A stretch of 56,685 bases of DNA from CAZXFH01 sp964640055 (GCA_964640055.1 CAZXFH010000019.1:1-56685), one strand, 5' to 3'; counted from the first letter of the stretch, positions 1 through 8,831 are shown. Numbers and translations: made by a program. The notes: generated by a model not told the origin, from the letters alone.

Positions 1-57
1 AAATAGGGACACCTTTAGCTACCTTTTTCTGATCCATAAATGGGATTTTTAGGTTGT

Positions 58-720
58 ATGAAAAAGAAAACGATCAAAATAGCACTGGCGGAAGACAACG
101 AATTATTGGCTCAATCCATCCGGGATAAATTAAAAATACTTTCTGATGACATACAATTTGTTTTCCGGGCTTCCAACGGGCGTGATCTCCTGGAACAGCT
201 GGAAATAAACCCTCATATCGATTTGATATTAATGGATATTGAAATGCCTGAGATGGACGGGATTGCAGCTACGCAAAAGGTAAAACTGATTTACCTTGAA
301 ATAAAAATCATTATGCTTACTGTCTTTGACGATGATGAAAAAATATTCAGGTCAATCCAGGCGGGTGCAACCGGTTATCTATTAAAGGATGAGACACCGG
401 AAAAAGTGCTCGAAGGGATCAAACATGTTATGGATGGTGGAGCGACTATGTCACCATCGATTGCCGTGAAGACCCTAGAATTATTGAGAAAGCCATCGCT
501 ATTTTACGGTACTGAGGAAAGCGAAAAAGTCGAATTAACTGACCGGCAGATGGAGGTGCTTGAACAGATGAGCCAGGGACTCAGTTATAAAACGATTGCC
601 GAAAATCTTTTTATCTCACCGGCGACAGTGCGAAAACATATTGAAAATATCTACGATAAACTCCAGGTCCACAATAAGGTCCAGGCTATTCAGCGGGCAG
701 CACAAAACCGCCTGATATAA
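58..720 (+). CDS. NarL/LuxR-family response regulator
   Basis: Two-component response regulator of about 220 aa. The N-terminal receiver domain has the acidic pair in ALAEDN and the phospho-acceptor Asp in LILMDIEMPEMDG (about residue 60), followed by a conserved Thr (MLTVFDD) and Lys (LLKDE). The C-terminal LuxR-type helix-turn-helix is ELTDRQMEVLEQMSQG...SPATVRKHIENIYDKL. I chose the ATG at 58 because MKKKTIKIALAEDN is the usual start of the domain; an in-frame ATG at 40 adds six residues. The partner histidine kinase probably lies upstream, outside the window. The targets are unknown; the envelope genes that follow are on the same strand but 180 bp away. Confidence 0.93.
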   Translation: MKKKTIKIALAEDNELLAQSIRDKLKILSDDIQFVFRASNGRDLLEQLEINPHIDLILMDIEMPEMDGIAATQKVKLIYLEIKIIMLTVFDDDEKIFRSIQAGATGYLLKDETPEKVLEGIKHVMDGGATMSPSIAVKTLELLRKPSLFYGTEESEKVELTDRQMEVLEQMSQGLSYKTIAENLFISPATVRKHIENIYDKLQVHNKVQAIQRAAQNRLI

Positions 721-902
721 TTCTTCAAGGTAGCAAGTAATAACGGTTAAATACGAAAAATAGGGCATATGTCGTATTGAGCTATCTCCCTGTCAATGTT
801 ATACTATGACTGAGGATATGGAAAAAGGTACTTGAACAGAATTGAGATTATCAATGGATTAGCGGCAACATTTTTAAAAATTACTAAAACGGAGAGATTA
901 AA

Positions 903-2228
903 ATGGTTAACCACTGCACTTTGAATAGACATGGAAATAAGATTCATGTATGGAAAATGATTGCCATTATACTTGTTTTTTTGCCACTGATTTTATCGGC
1001 TCAGTACAAAAATAGCCCTGGCTTTGCCAAGATTTCCGGGGGGTATGGATTATCGGTTCCGGCTTTTAAAAATACCACTCTGGATGGACCCTGGACGGGA
1101 ATTCACTTTCGCTATAAATGGTTTGAAACGAGTTATTTTACCGGCGCTGCTGAGTATGAACGGGATGAATTACCGGATACAACCGCGGATGGTGGGATAT
1201 TCTCTGTTGGATGGAATATCCCCGTCTCATATCTGAAATTCGGAAACCGTGAATTGGGCGTCTGGGGTATCCTGATCCAGCCTATCATCGGTATTCATTA
1301 CAGTATGTACACACTGGGAGGTAGCGCTTCGGCAGCCAGTCTTTCCCCCGGTTTGACGTTTCAATTTCCCTATGTGATTGTCGATGCGCGAATGAATATG
1401 GGCTATACATTCACCACGGATAAAGGGCACGAGGCAGCGAAAAATGTCGAAGGATTCATGCTGACGCCGGAAATTACGTTTCAATTGGATGGCCTTTTTG
1501 ATCTCTGGAATCCCAAAATAGTAAAGACCGGTAGAAGTAGTACAACTTCTAGAAGTGGTACATATATAATCACACGCACGTCCGATGACTTTTCTTCCGA
1601 TGTCAGACCGTTCTGGGCAATAACACCCCGGATGTTAACCGGAATCGGTCCATGTATCGGCACCGGCATTGGCGGGATTGGTTTTTCGGGACGCGCCGGG
1701 GCGCTGATGGCTGATGCGTCAATTGATTTCGGGTCGTTGACAGTCCTCACCAAGGAATTTCCGGAGGAATACAATATCAACACGAGTGAAGAACAATTTA
1801 ATGGACAGGTATTCGCATCCAGATTCTTTATCGGTGCCGGCTTCAGTCCGATATACTTGTTTAAGGCGGTTTTTCGCCCGAGATCATTATCAAAAGTCGA
1901 AGGGGCGAAGCTGACGCCCATGTTCAGAAATTATCTTGGTGTGCGTTTTGGATATTCCCTGGTAGGTGATGTCAAATTCGACAGGTCAGAAGCCGGTGAT
2001 GAGTTGGATGTTATTTACCAAAATCATCCCGATCTGGAAAAAGTATACGACGCCCGGGAAATGGAAGCCGGCGTGCTGTTTTCTCTTTTTTATACCATTG
2101 AATTGGCATCGATATCCTTGTCGTGGGAAGTAGCGGTCAGTCCCTCCGCCGCGTTGGCCAGCCAACAGACTTTCGGACTCACCTATTTACTCCCGTATAA
2201 ACGGCTAATGAAATTTTATAAGCAATAA
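903..2228 (+). CDS. Putative outer-membrane beta-barrel protein, unknown function
   Basis: Protein of 441 aa that I do not recognise as a named family. An N-terminal hydrophobic stretch (IAIILVFLPLILSAQ) looks like a signal peptide. The rest is rich in glycine, aromatic residues and alternating polar/hydrophobic segments, as expected for an outer-membrane barrel. The start at 903 follows a good Shine-Dalgarno sequence (GGAGA, 6-7 nt upstream); an internal ATG at 957 would give a more compact signal peptide. It is followed 29 bp downstream by the Asp-box protein, so the two are probably co-transcribed. Function cannot be assigned. Confidence 0.75.
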   Translation: MVNHCTLNRHGNKIHVWKMIAIILVFLPLILSAQYKNSPGFAKISGGYGLSVPAFKNTTLDGPWTGIHFRYKWFETSYFTGAAEYERDELPDTTADGGIFSVGWNIPVSYLKFGNRELGVWGILIQPIIGIHYSMYTLGGSASAASLSPGLTFQFPYVIVDARMNMGYTFTTDKGHEAAKNVEGFMLTPEITFQLDGLFDLWNPKIVKTGRSSTTSRSGTYIITRTSDDFSSDVRPFWAITPRMLTGIGPCIGTGIGGIGFSGRAGALMADASIDFGSLTVLTKEFPEEYNINTSEEQFNGQVFASRFFIGAGFSPIYLFKAVFRPRSLSKVEGAKLTPMFRNYLGVRFGYSLVGDVKFDRSEAGDELDVIYQNHPDLEKVYDAREMEAGVLFSLFYTIELASISLSWEVAVSPSAALASQQTFGLTYLLPYKRLMKFYKQ

Positions 2229-2257
2229 AATAAGGCATATAATAACAGGAGGCCGAG

Positions 2258-4351
2258 ATGAAGCACTTATGTTATCTACTTTTCACAGGTGTGTTTTGCA
2301 TCAGTCTTGTCCGTGCGCAGGACTGGGAGCATATTAATGTTCCTTCTTCCGGAAGTGTCCACAAGATTATCGTAAATGCAGAAAATGAGCTGCTGGCGTT
2401 TTGCTGGAACTACGGTGTTTATATTTCAAAGAATGATGGTGAAAACTGGCAGCGAGCATGCGGAGATTTTACCGGGGGAGATTTTAGTAGTCTCGGCAGC
2501 GACCTGGTAATCGCGCCCAACGGAAATCTATTTTATTGTGAGACTGCCACCTATGTTTCTGAAAACAATGGCAATTCGTGGCAATGGACACAGGGACCCG
2601 GTGGTGGCGTATCAGCTGTGTATAATTCCAACAATGATATTTTTATGGTAACCCGTTCTATGTGGTACGGGGATAATGTGAATCACTATAATTCAAATGA
2701 CAGCACCTGGACACAAGTCAATAATGGAATTACTGCCAGTGACCGATACGCTCTCGCAATCTGGAATGATACGCTCTATCTGGCAACCGAAGCTGGAGTC
2801 TTTACTTCCGTTGACAATGGTGAGAATTGGACGGTAAGCGCCCTGACTGAAGATGTGGAAAAAATCGAAATTAACGACGCGGGCGTCATTTTTGCTGCCA
2901 AAGATGATACCCTGTACCGCTCCGAAGAGGCTGGGAATACCTGGGCTACAATGGCTCTGGATTTCGATATAACCGATCTGTTTTTTGATGCAAATGATAA
3001 GATCTATGCCACGACATCCGGTACCGTATATCGATCTTCCGATAATGGAGATACCTGGACGGAGATCAATAATGGCTTCCCGGATACAGGGTATGCTTTC
3101 TTATATCCCCATAACATTGTTGAATTAAATGGTAAGCTATTTATTGCTACTAATTACAATGTCTACGGCTCAACTGACAGTGGTGATAGCTGGGAATTTT
3201 CCGGAGATGGTATTACGGCCAATACGGTAACGTGTATTCTCATCAATGACAATGATGATCTGATTGTATGTCTGGACGCGACGGGAATCTTTCGTTCTGC
3301 TGATAATGGAAACACCTGGACGCAAATCCAGGGATCAAGCTCCAATTATTATGAATGTAGTAAAAAAAATAGTAACGGTGATCTTTTTGTGGGCTATAAC
3401 AATGGCTTACTCAGATCAACCGACAACGGAGACAACTGGACAGAAATCAAAGGAGATTGGCTGGGCGGAACAATAGCGATTGATTTCACATCAGGCGGTG
3501 ACATCTTCGTGGCAACCAAGTATCAGAAAGTGTATCGTTCCACAGATAATGGAGATAACTGGGAAGAAACGGCATACAGCGGTGCATTGGATGTGCTTGT
3601 GATTACTGATAATGACAATATTATTGCCGGTGCAGGAAATACATTTTTTAAGTCGGTTGATAATGGCTCAACATGGACAGAGGCTTCCAACGGTTTCGAT
3701 AATTCAGGTCGCATATTAAATCTTGCACGCACTCCCTCGGGTACAATCATCGCCGCTGACCAAGGCTCTAAAATATTTGCCTCTGACGACGAAGGAGATA
3801 ACTGGGAGAAGAGGTTCCAGGGTGACGATTGGCAGGCATTTACCTCCTTAGCAGTGACAAGCGGAGGAGTCATATATGCAGGAACCAACAACGGTCATGG
3901 CATGTATCGTTCGGCGGATAATGGCAATCAATGGACACAGGTTTTTACCGGAGACGCCGTGGATTCCAGTGTCACGGTACTGTACGGTGCCCCTGACGAT
4001 TTCATCTATGCCGGAGTTAAGGGGTCCGGCATTTATCGCTATCAGGATTTAGGCGGCGTAGCGGTACAGGGGGAGTATAATAGACCGGAACATTTCAGGC
4101 TGGCACAGAATTATCCCAACCCTTTCAATGCGACCACAACCATATCGTATCATTTACCCAAATCCGCAACAGTCAATATATCCATTTATGATCTGAACGG
4201 CATATGGGTTGATAACGTGACAAATGAATGGAGAAATGCGGGATATCATACGGTTCAATGGAAGGCCGGAAATGTCAGTTCAGGACTATATCTTTACCGT
4301 ATTGATGCTGCCGGATTTTGCAAAGTCAGGAAATGTTTGTTAGTCAAATAG
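2258..4351 (+). CDS. Secreted Asp-box (BNR) repeat protein with T9SS-type sorting tail
   Basis: Protein of 697 aa with a signal peptide (MKHLCYLLFTGVFCISLVRAQ) and at least eleven Asp-box-like motifs of the form S-x-D-N-G-D-x-W, for example SVDNGENWT, SSDNGDTWT, STDNGDNWT and SADNGNQWT, spaced about 40-60 residues apart. This is the pattern of BNR/sialidase-like beta-propellers. The last ~85 residues are a typical C-terminal sorting domain (LAQNYPNPFNATT ... ISIYDLNG ... SSGLYLYRI), used for type IX secretion and surface attachment in FCB bacteria. Catalytic residues of sialidases are not evident, so it is probably a binding or structural surface protein. The start has a strong ribosome-binding site (AGGAGG). 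Confidence 0.88.
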   Translation: MKHLCYLLFTGVFCISLVRAQDWEHINVPSSGSVHKIIVNAENELLAFCWNYGVYISKNDGENWQRACGDFTGGDFSSLGSDLVIAPNGNLFYCETATYVSENNGNSWQWTQGPGGGVSAVYNSNNDIFMVTRSMWYGDNVNHYNSNDSTWTQVNNGITASDRYALAIWNDTLYLATEAGVFTSVDNGENWTVSALTEDVEKIEINDAGVIFAAKDDTLYRSEEAGNTWATMALDFDITDLFFDANDKIYATTSGTVYRSSDNGDTWTEINNGFPDTGYAFLYPHNIVELNGKLFIATNYNVYGSTDSGDSWEFSGDGITANTVTCILINDNDDLIVCLDATGIFRSADNGNTWTQIQGSSSNYYECSKKNSNGDLFVGYNNGLLRSTDNGDNWTEIKGDWLGGTIAIDFTSGGDIFVATKYQKVYRSTDNGDNWEETAYSGALDVLVITDNDNIIAGAGNTFFKSVDNGSTWTEASNGFDNSGRILNLARTPSGTIIAADQGSKIFASDDEGDNWEKRFQGDDWQAFTSLAVTSGGVIYAGTNNGHGMYRSADNGNQWTQVFTGDAVDSSVTVLYGAPDDFIYAGVKGSGIYRYQDLGGVAVQGEYNRPEHFRLAQNYPNPFNATTTISYHLPKSATVNISIYDLNGIWVDNVTNEWRNAGYHTVQWKAGNVSSGLYLYRIDAAGFCKVRKCLLVK

Positions 4352-4969
4352 GGTCGTATAATCACGAAATGGGTTCAATTCTTATCATGAGTTGTTACAT
4401 AGCACCCCATCGTTGACATCCAATCTACCGGAACATAATCAGAAAATCGCTGAACCAAGCGCCTATCTGAATATATACCAAGTTTTTAGTCATGAATTAA
4501 ATTCGTGGCTAATCAAGTTGGATCCCTGCGGGATTTCTTCCGCAGCAATCGCTGAAATTATACGACAGGTAGATAACGCCGCAGGCGTTTAACATGAATA
4601 ACTCCGGATGAAATCCGGAGGTCAAACACTAACGCCAAAGTGACAACTCCGGTAGGAGTTGAATGTGAATAATTCCGGATGCAATTGGGGGAGGTAGATG
4701 GCGATCCATCTGACGAAGCGCTTCACCGCCGTGGCCTGAATATTCATTTTGCGAGATTCTGGAAACGATGTGCTGCCATAAAAAGTGTTGGCGATGTCAT
4801 GCTATCCATCAATGAGTTATTAACTTAAGTTTCCCATTTTATAAATTCATCGTAAGTCACTTTGGTAAAAAAAATAGGGATAAATAAACCCCGCATTAAT
4901 CCGGGAATGCTGGCAAATATAATCAATGTTATGGGCGGAATATTCTGAGCCGATCAGTACAGAAGCGGT
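4352..4969. other. Non-coding stretch with REP-like palindromes
   Basis: About 620 bp between the sorting-tail protein and the convergent FTR gene. It contains no convincing gene. The left part holds a cluster of short palindromes, listed separately. A following piece (about 4690-4830) has no long open frame, but its composition suggests a decayed coding or mobile remnant. I see no transposase. Confidence 0.6.
4526..4661. repeat. REP-like cluster of four interrupted palindromes
   Basis: Four short inverted repeats lie within 136 bp: CTGCGG/CCGCAG (4526-4545), AACGCC/GGCGTT (4575-4589), CTCCGGAT/ATCCGGAG (4602-4620) and CAACTCC/GGAGTTG (4644-4661). Loops are 3-8 nt and arms are perfect. A degenerate extra copy (AATTCCGGATGCAA) follows near 4670. 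The arrangement resembles repetitive extragenic palindromes. It lacks the poly-T tail of a terminator and the regular spacing of a CRISPR. Confidence 0.65.
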
Positions 4970-5308
4970 TTAAAACTTGCCCCAGAGTTTTTCTTCAGGG
5001 CGGCGTTCGGGGACATACTGGTCTTCGATTTTACCCTCATTCCAGTCCTTCGAGACATAGAGCCCGCAGAAGCATTTACCGAATTCTTCAACGTCCGGTT
5101 CGCGGTAAATGCAGGGACAAATAATGTCTTTATCCCATTCGCGGTCATTGGCGGCCAGGCGGCAGGGACAGGCAATGTAGCCGTAACGCTCTTTATTGAC
5201 CAATAACGATTCCAGGAGACGGAAGGTATGCTCGGTGAAGCGATTAAAATAGTACCCTTTGGGTTCCTGGGTCTTGCGCATCATTTGATAGAGTTCTTCA
5301 GTTGTCAT
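4970..5308 (-). CDS. Ferredoxin-thioredoxin reductase, catalytic subunit
   Basis: Protein of 112 aa matching the FTR catalytic beta chain. It carries the cysteine pattern CPCR-x13-CPC-x12-CFCGLY (residues about 48-82) that holds the 4Fe-4S cluster and the redox-active disulfide. The plant-type CHC motif reads CFC here, as in many anaerobe and archaeal homologues. It transfers electrons from reduced ferredoxin to a thioredoxin- or glutaredoxin-like partner in the cytoplasm. Its start overlaps the stop of the glutaredoxin-like gene by 4 nt, so the two are translationally coupled, and that protein is the obvious partner. No variable subunit is encoded nearby. Confidence 0.92.
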   Translation of the reverse strand: MTTEELYQMMRKTQEPKGYYFNRFTEHTFRLLESLLVNKERYGYIACPCRLAANDREWDKDIICPCIYREPDVEEFGKCFCGLYVSKDWNEGKIEDQYVPERRPEEKLWGKF

Positions 5309-5556
5309 AAGCCCAATGCCTCTTTATAGCGTTCCGGTTTATAGCCGTTGATGATGGTATCACCGATAAATAGGGTTGGAAAGGACACTTTCCCGGCCTT
5401 TTCTTTGATCTCTTTCAGTATGGTGAATTTCTCCGACTCTTCGATCAGGTCGACATCCACGCAATCGTATTCGATATTCTGTTCAGCGAACCAGGCCTTG
5501 GCATTCTGGCAATAGATGCAGGTGCTGAGGGCGTACATTTTGACTTTTTTATCCAT
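5305..5556 (-). CDS. Glutaredoxin-like redox protein
   Basis: Protein of 83 aa with a thioredoxin-fold/glutaredoxin layout: beta strand KVKMYALS, active site C-I-Y-C at about residues 13-16, cis-Pro motif SFPTLFI, and a C-terminal GYKPERY. It starts after a good ribosome-binding site (GGAGATGATCA). It is the first gene of a two-gene operon with the FTR catalytic subunit (4-nt overlap). The likely role is a disulfide carrier reduced by ferredoxin through FTR rather than by glutathione; this is inferred from the pairing. Confidence 0.9.
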   Translation of the reverse strand: MDKKVKMYALSTCIYCQNAKAWFAEQNIEYDCVDVDLIEESEKFTILKEIKEKAGKVSFPTLFIGDTIINGYKPERYKEALGL

Positions 5557-5629
5557 TGATCATCTCCATTTCAGTGAATGTAGGATAATAGAAAAAATCG
5601 TGAATGGCAATACTAAATCATGACAGTTT

Positions 5630-6358
5630 TCAGATAGACCGTTTTCCCTGCCATATATCAAAGGCGACCTGGGCGGCAATTCGGACAGGATCGATGACCC
5701 GGACACCGGTATCGACCCGGTCCAGGGCGATTGACAACTCAGTGCAACCGGCTAAAATCGCCGGGGTATTTAGTTCTTGGACAATATTGATCAGCATTTG
5801 CTGTACGTGTTCACTGATCCGCAGACCGCTTGACTTAATTCCGTATTCCGGGTGATAAATCAGGGACATTATTCGCGCTTGCAATTCGGAGTCGACGGAT
5901 GGTTCAATACACTTGATCTTTGGATGGCTTAATGCCTTCCGGTAAATCCCTCTCAGTAAAGTTCCGCTGGTTGTCAGAATCCCGATTTCCCGGAGACCTG
6001 CCCGGCGGATATAATCGGCTGTTTGCTCGGGCAAATGGATCCAGGGGAGCTCGACCTCTGATCGAATGTCGTCATAAAATGAATGAGCCGTATTGCAGAT
6101 AACGATGACAAAATCAGCACCGGCCGTTTCCATGATTTTTAAATAGCTGACAAGCTGGGGTACCGGGGAGGGCCCCTTGCCCGCCAGGGCCGCAGTCCGG
6201 TCGGGTGTCCGGCTGGCGTTTAGATAGACCCATTCCGGATAATCAGCGTCACTGCTCAAGCCATTTTGATGACAGATTTCAAAGAAGATATTCTGGAAAT
6301 GCAGCCCGGCTGCAGTGCCCATACCGCCGAGTATGCCGATCAATGGTCGTTTATTCAT
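5630..6358 (-). CDS. Aspartate/glutamate racemase family protein
   Basis: Protein of 242 aa with the family start IGILGGMGTAAG and both catalytic cysteines: Cys88 in VICNTAH and Cys205 in LAGCTELS. These enzymes interconvert L- and D-Asp or Glu without pyridoxal phosphate, in the cytoplasm. The exact substrate cannot be told. It lies 33 bp downstream of a P1-family aminopeptidase on the same strand, which suggests a shared role in D-amino-acid or D-residue peptide turnover rather than peptidoglycan precursor supply (MurI). Confidence 0.88.
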   Translation of the reverse strand: MNKRPLIGILGGMGTAAGLHFQNIFFEICHQNGLSSDADYPEWVYLNASRTPDRTAALAGKGPSPVPQLVSYLKIMETAGADFVIVICNTAHSFYDDIRSEVELPWIHLPEQTADYIRRAGLREIGILTTSGTLLRGIYRKALSHPKIKCIEPSVDSELQARIMSLIYHPEYGIKSSGLRISEHVQQMLINIVQELNTPAILAGCTELSIALDRVDTGVRVIDPVRIAAQVAFDIWQGKRSI

Positions 6359-6391
6359 AACCTGGCCCTCGAATTGATATTGATTTCTTGT

Positions 6392-7519
6392 TTATTTAAT
6401 TCGTTTATGCTTTTTCAAAATTTTCAGAACATCATTCACCGGTAATTCCTCGACAGTGTACTGGTCCCTGCCGGTCATTGTCTCTGCCATGAAAAGTGAA
6501 TTCAGGACCGCTTCCTCCGTCGCTTCAATAACCGCTTCAAACAGCGGCGTCATGTGGCCGTTTCGCAGCGTCTGCCGCGACGTCAACAGCATGGAATCGC
6601 TGCTGTATGGTATTCGCAGATCCTTATGTGTTGAAAAAGCGATGACATACTCGCCGCTGCCGTTGGAGCAGTTTCCCCCGGTCCTGGCCAGACCGAAAAC
6701 AGCCCGTCGGGCCAGGCGTTTTAAATTGCGGGAACCAATGGGTGCGTCCGTTGCAACGATAATCATACACGAGCCGTCACCTGAATCGTTGCTGCCAACG
6801 GTTTCACGTTCAGCCATTACCGGAATGCCGGCGATGGTCAGATTTCCGCCGTAGTTCGTCTGCACAAGGACCCCGACAGTGTAGGCTCCGTCATCGTCGG
6901 GCAGGATTCTGGAGGCGGTTCCGATCCCGCCCTTATAGCCAAAGCAGATCGTACCGGTGCCCGCTCCGACACATCCTTCAGCGACCGCACCCGTTTCCGC
7001 ATTTTCAATTGCCTCTAAAACATGAGCGGTTGTTATATGACGGCTACGGATGTCGTTGAGACGTCCGTCGTTGGTCTCTCCAACCACAGGATTAACCGAA
7101 CGGACAGACGAATTCTCTTCATACGAAAAGGTGTAATCGATCAGAGCTTCAGCAGCGACAGGAACCGACAAAGTGTTCGTTAAAATGATCGGTGTTTCGA
7201 TATTCCCCAGCTCTTCAACCTGGCTGTAGCCTGTCATTTTTCCAAAGCCATTGGCGATTACCATGGCCGCCGGAACTTTTTCCTGGAAAATGTTGCCATC
7301 GTGCGGCAGTATGGCGGTAGCACCTGTCCGGATATTTTGTCCCTCCATAAGCGTGTAATGCCCGACCTTGACTTCCCGGACATCGGTAATTGCGTTGTAT
7401 CGCCCGGTGCGATAGTCCCCGATGTTGATGCCAAAATACCTGATCCGCTCCGCTGATAGTAGCAGACTGGAACAGACATTTATAAAGATGATGATTTTGC
7501 TAATGGAATATCTATGCAA
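6392..7519 (-). CDS. P1 family peptidase (DmpA/BapA-type aminopeptidase)
   Basis: Protein of 375 aa of the self-processing Ntn-fold P1 family. Near the N-terminus it has NAITDVREVKVGH. The predicted autocleavage site is Gly249-Ser250 in SGDGSCMIIVATDAP, where the new N-terminal Ser is the nucleophile. The following KRLARRAVFGLARTGG and NGSGEYVIAFST are family hallmarks. A hydrophobic N-terminus (KIIIFINVCSSLLLSA) suggests export. The start codon is TTG, supported by a very strong ribosome-binding site (CAGGAGGAGAG directly upstream); the first in-frame ATG lies 57 codons inside the domain. Family members release N-terminal L- or D-residues or beta-amino acids. It heads an operon with the racemase. 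Confidence 0.9.
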   Translation of the reverse strand: MHRYSISKIIIFINVCSSLLLSAERIRYFGINIGDYRTGRYNAITDVREVKVGHYTLMEGQNIRTGATAILPHDGNIFQEKVPAAMVIANGFGKMTGYSQVEELGNIETPIILTNTLSVPVAAEALIDYTFSYEENSSVRSVNPVVGETNDGRLNDIRSRHITTAHVLEAIENAETGAVAEGCVGAGTGTICFGYKGGIGTASRILPDDDGAYTVGVLVQTNYGGNLTIAGIPVMAERETVGSNDSGDGSCMIIVATDAPIGSRNLKRLARRAVFGLARTGGNCSNGSGEYVIAFSTHKDLRIPYSSDSMLLTSRQTLRNGHMTPLFEAVIEATEEAVLNSLFMAETMTGRDQYTVEELPVNDVLKILKKHKRIK

Positions 7520-7731
7520 CTCTCCTCCTGAGTTTGTTTATTTACTGATCTTAATCATCTCGCCTTGCTACATTCAATTTAATATACTTATCTTGCTGCA
7601 TTTCTGCAACAATAACGATCGTGTTAATATGCACACGAACCTCAATTTTAAATGTAACCGAACGGCGCTAATCTGTTTCTAAGTTGATGAATTATTAAAA
7701 TGACGATACTTGTTAACAGAGAGACGCCGAA
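7520..7731. other. Divergent intergenic region
   Basis: AT-rich spacer of 212 bp between the minus-strand P1 peptidase and the plus-strand lipoate-ligase remnant. It must hold the peptidase promoter and originally the ligase promoter. I cannot assign either box pair confidently. Confidence 0.4.
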
Positions 7732-8360
7732 ATGAAAAAAACCGTTATCATATCACACACTAATTCTGTGTACGAAAATCTTGTATATGAAGAATACCTG
7801 CTGGATAATCTTACTGATGATCAGCAGATCCTGATGCTCTACGTCAACCGGCCGGCCGTGGTATTGGGGAAAAATCAGAATCCCTGGAAAGAGGTCAATA
7901 TGCCGGAACTGCACAATCGCGGCATTGAGCTGGCTCGCCGGTCCGTAATCTGGCGGATTACAATGCCGACATATCCATGAACCTGCTGATGGAGCGCATT
8001 GCTGCTAACTTTCTGGATGATGAAGACGGTGAGGTCATTGCTAAAAAATCCTTTTTCGATGAACCAATCGCCGATTACATCAAAAAACAGAGGGATGTTC
8101 AGTGGATTTATGAACGCACCTCCGGTTTCAAAATTGATATCGACTGTGAGCCTTTGCATCAGGCAGGCAAGGTCAATACCCGCCTGGGACTGACCGTCCA
8201 GCAGGCCCACATCGCCGAAGTTGAAAAAATTAATAATCTGTTGGCAGAGGCCAATCACCGGGTCAGGGAACTGTTGATCGATCAACCCTTTCTCAGTAAC
8301 TCAATCGAAAAGTTAAAGCAATTGATCAGCAATGAAATGTTTATAAATAATCATAACTAA
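7732..8360 (+). pseudogene. lplA: Lipoate-protein ligase A, internal deletion and frame change
   Basis: The first part (MKKTVIISHTNSVYENLVYEEYLL ... VNRPAVVLGKNQNPWKEVN ... GIELARR) is the N-terminus of lipoate-protein ligase. At the RR of the RRxSGGGTVYHD motif, near 7938, the frame shifts. Reading on in another frame gives VRNLADYNADISMNLLMERI, the start of the C-terminal part, which stays open to 8360. The central region with the lipoyl-AMP binding motif and catalytic lysine is missing, probably several hundred bases. The first fragment stops at 7980. The gene cannot make active ligase. It is followed at once by two more damaged genes, and it probably once supplied lipoate to the 2-oxoacid dehydrogenase whose E1 start lies downstream. 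Confidence 0.85.
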
Positions 8361-8375
8361 ACAGTGAGGAGATAT

Positions 8376-8831
8376 ATGAAACCCAACGAACTGATGCAGA
8401 AACTGGAAGATATTATAAGTGAGGTAAAGGTCGGCATTCTGGCCACCATTGATGAGGACGGTCAACCCCGGATGCGCTGGATGAGCCCGGTCATTCTGCC
8501 CGACCAGGCCAATACGATCTATACCGTAACATCACCGCATTTCCGCAAAACCCTTCAGATCGACAAACATCCAGATGCCGAGTGGATGGTTCAGACCAAA
8601 GACATCCGCGAAATCATCAACCTGCGCGGCAAGATCAATATCATCGATAACCCGGCGCTGAAATCCCGGCTCATGTAGAGTATCAAGGATCGCCTGGGCG
8701 TATTCTGGAAGCAGAGCAGTGCTTCGACGGATTTCATTGTCCTGGAGACTATCCTTGAAGAGGGCAGTTACTTTCTGCCGATGAAGCCGCAGAAGAAACG
8801 GGTGAAGTTCACAAGCGGAGGCGCGAAATGA
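8376..8831 (+). pseudogene. Pyridoxamine 5'-phosphate oxidase-like protein, interrupted by an amber codon
   Basis: The sequence reads as a split-barrel FMN-binding protein (KVGILATIDEDGQPRMRWM ... YTVTSPHFRKTLQIDKHP). At 8676-8678 an in-frame TAG interrupts it. Beyond the stop, the same frame continues with a perfectly plausible C-terminus (SIKDRLGVFWKQ ... DFIVLETILEEGSYFLP) to TGA at 8829-8831. A GAG-to-TAG change is the simplest cause. The start is ATG 8376 behind GAGGAG; an in-frame GTG at 8364 is less likely. Its original stop overlaps the next start (ATGA), showing it was part of an operon with the E1-alpha gene. The truncated product would be about 100 aa. Confidence 0.82.

Noticed and set aside
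4392..4592. Open frame of 66 codons before the REP cluster
   Set aside because: It runs through the palindromes, has no ribosome-binding site and no protein-like features; probably chance.
4526..4661. CRISPR array
   Set aside because: The palindromes differ from each other and there are no equal repeats or regular spacers.
7422..7682. Plus-strand frame overlapping the P1 peptidase start
   Set aside because: It is antisense to the N-terminus of a well-supported gene and then covers its promoter region; no motif.
8676..8678. Recoded TAG (stop-codon reassignment or pyrrolysine)
   Set aside because: Other genes in the window end in TAG, and neighbouring genes are also broken; a nonsense mutation is simpler.
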